A stretch of DNA of 9,242 nt from positions 1-9,242 of the forward strand of contig JAESTG010000090.1 in the NCBI GenBank assembly GCA_016763715.1, read 5' to 3'. Positions within the stretch are counted from its first letter, which is position 1, and every line of letters starts with the position of its first letter. Both the position numbers and the translations under genes were made by a program. This stretch comes from Flavobacteriaceae bacterium. GTDB taxonomy: Bacteria; Bacteroidota; Bacteroidia; Flavobacteriales; Flavobacteriaceae. The notes below the pieces were generated by a model, which saw nothing but the letters and a program-made list of their open reading frames with translations, had not been told where the DNA came from and made no database searches. Positions 6,372-9,242 of the stretch are shown in pieces.

Positions 6372-7340
6372 TTAACTAGAAGTATAACCCCACATAGGTC
6401 CATACCGGTCTGCATTGGCGGTTATTTCATAATTTTCAATAAATGGTACCATTGAACTCATAGGATGTTCTTCTCCAAAATTTACATCATTTAATAAATC
6501 TAAAATGTTTTTTCTGGGAATAGGTTCATATATATGTGCTACTTCAAAGTCTTCATTTAAACGAATAAGAGCACCAGATTTTTTGTGTGCTGGAAAATTG
6601 AAGCCATGCTCCCGTAAGGTATGCCTAATCTCTTCCCATTTTTCGGGATGGGCACACAAGGGTTTATAGGGATGTTTGTTATGTTCTGGCCACATATAAA
6701 CAACTACTTTACAGCCAAGGCCTTTTGATTTAAGTAGGTTTAATTCAGTTAAAAAACCTTCACTTGTGGCTGGAATTACTAAAACAGATTTTGACGCTTT
6801 AGCTAAGTTTACAAAAATCTCTTCCCACGTTACCTCATGTCCAATAGTCGTAATACCCGTTTGTTCATTGAAGGTCATCATGCCAACGTCTTCGGTTTTA
6901 TCAGGCCAAGCAGACATATATAATGCACGCCCAGCTGACTCATCTGGGTCTAAGTCTTTATCTCCTAAGACAATGATTGGGTGTCGATGACTGATATCAT
7001 AAATTAAGGTTTTGAAAAGAGAGATTGCAAAGGCTCCAATGCCGTGCACAGAACCATGATATGCTAATTCATTTACTTGTTTGTATGATCTACTGATTAA
7101 GATGAATGGTTTTTGTTGTTGTTTTGCTTTTTTTCTATAAATAGCTTGAATCACTCTTTGTCTTGTATGTCGAGTTAACGATAGTTGTATAAATTTTGAA
7201 CAAACAAATGAGATTAGAGAAACAATCACCACAACAACCCAATGAGGTTCGTATAAGATGACTGGGATTAATAGTAGGAACGGGGAGAGGTCGAACGCAA
7301 TCCATATAAGTTGTGCTATTATTGGGGCTCTGACAACCAT
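6372..7340 (-). CDS. Membrane-anchored protein with a Rossmann-like (possibly TIR/SLOG-type) cytosolic domain
   Basis: The protein has 322 residues. Two hydrophobic helices (about 7-29 and 34-52) are followed by a basic stretch (56-76) that should lie on the cytosolic face. A soluble alpha/beta domain then fills about 77-285. Strand-like motifs occur in order: KPFILISRSY (77-86), PIIVLGDKD (121-129), VLVIP (186-190) and KVVVYMWP (211-218). Helix W172 to A182 precedes the third strand, and SEGFLTEL (193-200) follows it with Glu199. This order (PF-x-LxRS, then hVLGD, then W-x10-A-x-x-hhVhP-x-T-x-GhxxEL) resembles two-helix membrane proteins of other bacteria that carry a TIR-like or SLOG-like nucleotide-binding fold. 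I cannot name the family, and any enzyme activity is inference. The C-terminal ~35 residues look irregular. The gene starts 5 nt after the VF530 stop, and no earlier in-frame ATG exists before a stop. Confidence 0.8.
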   Translation of the reverse strand: MVVRAPIIAQLIWIAFDLSPFLLLIPVILYEPHWVVVVIVSLISFVCSKFIQLSLTRHTRQRVIQAIYRKKAKQQQKPFILISRSYKQVNELAYHGSVHGIGAFAISLFKTLIYDISHRHPIIVLGDKDLDPDESAGRALYMSAWPDKTEDVGMMTFNEQTGITTIGHEVTWEEIFVNLAKASKSVLVIPATSEGFLTELNLLKSKGLGCKVVVYMWPEHNKHPYKPLCAHPEKWEEIRHTLREHGFNFPAHKKSGALIRLNEDFEVAHIYEPIPRKNILDLLNDVNFGEEHPMSSMVPFIENYEITANADRYGPMWGYTSS

Positions 7341-7345
7341 TAAAA

Positions 7346-7585
7346 TTATTTTTGAATCTGTTTAAGATAAAGTTGTTCCACTTTATTTCTTGCCCATGGG
7401 GTTCGTCTTAAAAATTTTAGGCTCGATTTAATAGAGGGATTGCTTTGAGAACAGTTAATATCAATTTTTGATCCTAGTTTTTCCCATCCGTAATGTTCCA
7501 CGAGCTGTTCTAATATATCTACCAACTTTACTCCGTGCAGTGGATTGTTTGGTTGTTGATTGTTAGTGGTTGGTTTGTTATTCAT
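7346..7585 (-). CDS. VF530 family (DUF2132) small DNA-binding protein
   Basis: The protein has 79 residues. The conserved domain is complete: NNPLHGVKL (13-21), [11 protein letters not shown] (28-38), INC (43-45), and [16 protein letters not shown] (51-66), with a helical end to residue 79. The N-terminal dozen residues ([12 protein letters not shown]) are a polar extension. VF530 proteins are small helical proteins whose Vibrio founder was described as DNA-binding, but their cellular role is unsettled. The start at 7585 is preceded by AAAGAAAA and no strong Shine-Dalgarno sequence. The downstream membrane-Rossmann gene begins 5 nt after its stop, so they are likely co-transcribed. VF530 genes are often found alone, so this pairing may be local rather than functional. 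Confidence 0.9.
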   Translation of the reverse strand: MNNKPTTNNQQPNNPLHGVKLVDILEQLVEHYGWEKLGSKIDINCSQSNPSIKSSLKFLRRTPWARNKVEQLYLKQIQK

Positions 7586-7626
7586 TTTTCTTTGAGTGGT
7601 TTTTCGTAACCGATGTTGCGTCTGTT

Positions 7627-8115
7627 TTAGTTTTGGTTCCCAATGAAGTTTAGAAGTTTATTAAGTCTTTCTTTTCTATTGGATGCCTTTAGTGTGATGT
7701 CGGGGACTGTCTTTAACTCGTCATTTGCACTTCCATCTGGGTTTAATCCCATCTCTCCCGTAAATCTAATGACAATTCCGCTATTTGGAAGGGTTAATAA
7801 CAATGGATCAGTTCCTACGCCGTCTCCATTTGTTTTTTCACCCACAACCGTTGCAAATTTAGTGGATTTACAGAAGTATGCCAATGTTTCTGCACTAGAG
7901 AAAACTACATTATCAACTAAAAGAAAAATATTACCCGAATATTTTCTGTGATTAGAATTTGGAGTTATTAATATCTCGTCTTTTCTAAATAAATAACTTC
8001 CATCTTTTAATTCTTCAGGCATATTTGGTAACCCTACATTTTCATAATTGATTGTATTTACAAAGTAAGCAGGTTTAAAGCGTTTAAGTCTTTCAGAGTT
8101 TTGAGATTCATTGTT
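7627..8115 (-). pseudogene. 5'-truncated S41 family peptidase remnant
   Basis: The minus-strand frame opens after a TAA at 8116-8118 and runs to the stop at 7627. The only internal ATG giving a long product is at 8022 (131 codons), but the frame upstream still reads like protein (ERLKRFKPAYFVNTINYENV), so the true start has been lost. The retained part is the C-terminal half of an S41 peptidase: NIFLLVDNVVFSSAE (31-45 counted from Met8022; serine 42 in the catalytic position), VVGEKTNGDG (59-68) and TVPDITL (105-111). The signal peptide, cap domain and DxRxNGGG strand are absent. It is a different subfamily from the intact S41 peptidase at 4440-5771. A perfect hairpin (8121-8143) lies 5 nt beyond the truncation. 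A short functional protein from 8022 cannot be excluded, since many annotators would call that ORF. Confidence 0.8.
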
Positions 8116-8120
8116 TTATG

Positions 8121-8143
8121 AGTATAAAATATTCTTTTATACT
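8121..8143. repeat. Perfect 9-bp inverted repeat beside the S41 truncation point
   Basis: AGTATAAAA (8121-8129) and TTTTATACT (8135-8143) are perfect inverted arms around TATTC. The hairpin lies 5 nt outside the point where the S41 remnant frame closes. It could be a scar or end of a lost element, a regulatory palindrome, or a site prone to breakage. There is no adjacent transposase and no second copy in the window. Confidence 0.5.
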
Positions 8144-8259
8144 ATGTAGACGCAAATTTCATTATAAGGGTTGTCTGAATATTTTTGTTAGAGTTTATCA
8201 ATGGCATAACTATTTAAGCCATTTCGCATGTGAATTGTTGTATGCTTGTTTCCTAAAAT
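8144..8259. other. Intergenic stretch with no gene seen
   Basis: These 116 bases separate the DUF7220 gene from the hairpin and S41 remnant. Neither strand carries peptidase-like coding potential, so the missing 5' half of the S41 gene is not here in another frame. A weak stem AATGGC/GCCATT (8200-8205 with 8218-8223, 12-nt loop) could slow transcription leaving the DUF7220 gene, but it lacks a U-tract. Confidence 0.4.
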
Positions 8260-8475
8260 CTAATTGTGTGTTTGTTTTCGATTAAAGTATCGCCTTAAAA
8301 AATAATTTCTTAGTATACTCAAAACAGTTAAATAGATTGTTAAGATTAAATTTTTACCTGAATTGTTTTCTATTCCTAATATTGGAAATATAATATGCAA
8401 TGAAATCATGGTGATAAAAAAACCAATAGCTACATTGGTTAAGCTTTCTATGAATGATTGTTTTTTAGTCTGCAT
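8260..8475 (-). CDS. DUF7220 family two-helix membrane protein
   Basis: The protein has 71 residues. A basic start (MQTKKQSFIE) leads into helix 1 (about 13-32, SLTNVAIGFFITMISLHIIF). FPILGIE (30-36) forms the turn, helix 2 covers about 43-60, and a basic end RNYFLRRYFNRK (56-67) follows. This layout (ES-x-x-NVAIGF, FP-x-x-GI, RxxxxRRxFN) is that of the small DUF7220 membrane proteins I associate with phage and other mobile DNA. Function is unknown; a two-helix membrane protein with positive ends could be holin-like, but that is inference only. Its start lies inside the end of the phosphoesterase gene (11-nt overlap), implying translational coupling. It and its upstream neighbour look more AT-rich than the left part of the window. 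Confidence 0.82.
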   Translation of the reverse strand: MQTKKQSFIESLTNVAIGFFITMISLHIIFPILGIENNSGKNLILTIYLTVLSILRNYFLRRYFNRKQTHN

Positions 8476-9187
8476 TAGGGAATAACTGAATTTTCGAAGA
8501 ATGATGGTTATTATCTATTTCAATAATTCTGTAGCCAAAAACAGTAGTGTCTATTTTTATTTTATTTGGTTTCTTCTTAATTTGAAAAGATACAGCAGGA
8601 GTAATATATTGAGTCATATTTTTGTGAACTAGGGTGCTCTCCATATGATAATGGCCACAGTAAATAGAGATCTCATTAGGAAACTCCTTTAATAGTGAGA
8701 TTATTTCCTTTCTATTTTTAAGTTTTCCAATTTCATCAACTTTCAAATTAAGACCAAGAATAGGATGATGTATGAAAATAATAATTGGCTTTGATGAAAA
8801 GAGTTCTTTTTCAAGCCATTTTAATTGTTTTTTGTCAATGACTCCTTCAGAAGAATCTAAGTATATAAATTTGTGATGTGTTTTTAGAGTACTGCTGTAC
8901 ATTTTTTGTGAATCATAATCTGCTCCTTTACTATAATGTTTTGAAATTTCAGCAAACTTATCATGATTGCCAAGAGTAATTGATAAGGTTATAGTTTTAA
9001 GTTGTTCAAAGAAATATGTAATCCCTTTGTTTTCGCCAATATCTCCTGTACATATAACTTGAGTAATATTTTTGCTTTCTATATCTTTTATAATATTGTC
9101 GAATCGCTTTCTTGTTGACACACCATTTTTTAATGGAAAAGGTTCATCTAAATGCAAATCGGTTATATGAGCTATTCTTTCATACAT
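8465..9187 (-). CDS. Calcineurin-like metallophosphoesterase (CpdA/Icc-like)
   Basis: The protein has 240 residues with no signal peptide, so it is probably cytosolic. All metal-binding motifs of the calcineurin-like fold are present in order: DLHL (10-13; Asp10, His12), GDIG (48-51; Asp49), GNHD (73-76; Asn74, His75), HHP (140-142) and GHYH (178-181). LDSSEGVIDKKQLKWLEKEL (110-129) matches the segment between GNHD and HHP in CpdA/Icc-type 3',5'-cyclic nucleotide phosphodiesterases. A dinuclear metal phosphodiesterase or phosphatase activity is therefore likely; the substrate (cAMP, other cyclic nucleotide, lipid headgroup or nucleic acid) cannot be read from the sequence. It starts at the ATG at 9187 after an A-rich leader. 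It overlaps a DUF7220 membrane protein gene by 11 nt, an unusual partner, which suggests an accessory two-gene unit. Confidence 0.9.
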   Translation of the reverse strand: MYERIAHITDLHLDEPFPLKNGVSTRKRFDNIIKDIESKNITQVICTGDIGENKGITYFFEQLKTITLSITLGNHDKFAEISKHYSKGADYDSQKMYSSTLKTHHKFIYLDSSEGVIDKKQLKWLEKELFSSKPIIIFIHHPILGLNLKVDEIGKLKNRKEIISLLKEFPNEISIYCGHYHMESTLVHKNMTQYITPAVSFQIKKKPNKIKIDTTVFGYRIIEIDNNHHSSKIQLFPNAD

Positions 9188-9208
9188 GTATCTTCGTTTT
9201 TATTAAAA

Positions 9209-9216
9209 CAAAAATA
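9209..9216 (-). promoter_or_regulatory. -7 promoter box of the phosphoesterase-DUF7220 unit
   Basis: On the minus strand TATTTTTG is an exact match to the Bacteroidota -7 box TAnnTTTG, placed 21 nt before the start codon at 9187. No TTTG is seen at the -33 position within the remaining bases, so the call relies on the -7 match alone. Confidence 0.45.
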
Positions 9217-9242
9217 AGTGCGTGCTGTATGAGGGACTTATA

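Noticed and set aside
8058..8111. A 17-codon minus-strand ORF, MNLKTLKDLNALNLLTL, resembling a short peptide leader
   Set aside because: It lies inside the S41 remnant in another frame, lacks a Gly-Gly leader end or core peptide, and has no maturation or export genes nearby; chance is more likely.
6372..9187. Whole right part as a prophage or integrative element
   Set aside because: No integrase, transposase, capsid, terminase, tRNA or direct-repeat attachment site is visible; only the DUF7220 gene hints at mobile DNA.

Overview
The window looks like chromosomal DNA from a marine-type Flavobacteriia/Bacteroidota organism. The DNA is AT-rich. Most genes lack a clear Shine-Dalgarno sequence and start after A-rich leaders. 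A few upstream regions carry matches or near matches to the Bacteroidota -7 box TAnnTTTG. The families present (paired DUF2157/GDYXXLXY, a two-repeat YiaA, VF530, and an S41 peptidase with a C-terminal beta domain) are typical of that group. All assignments come from reading the sequence; no database search was run.

Left part (1-4401). A long helical protein on the minus strand runs off the left edge. It is divergent from a plus-strand yiaA-family gene across a 163-nt spacer that carries a paired AAACnGTTT operator-like element. Downstream of yiaA are three back-to-back hairpins, the last resembling a terminator. Next comes a CPBP-type membrane protease gene that has lost its middle and is frameshifted. 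After it sits an overlapping gene pair: a multi-pass DUF2157 membrane protein and a GDYXXLXY-domain protein.

Middle (4440-6371). A convergent minus-strand operon encodes a MarR-type repressor followed, with a 4-nt overlap, by a secreted S41 (tail-specific-protease-like) serine peptidase. A 7+4+7 inverted repeat overlaps the likely promoter of the regulator and suggests autoregulation of both genes.

Right part (6372-9242). All genes are on the minus strand and look accessory. In transcription order they are a calcineurin-like phosphoesterase, a DUF7220-type two-helix membrane protein overlapping it by 11 nt, a 5'-truncated remnant of a second S41 peptidase with a perfect hairpin beside its broken end, a VF530-type small DNA-binding protein, and a membrane-anchored protein with a Rossmann-like cytosolic domain. 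The last two are 5 nt apart. No integrase, transposase, tRNA, rRNA or CRISPR array is visible. The best candidates for undescribed biology are the VF530 plus membrane-Rossmann pair, the phosphoesterase plus DUF7220 pair, and the triple-hairpin element. Two decayed genes (CPBP and S41) show that both ends of the window have been rearranged.
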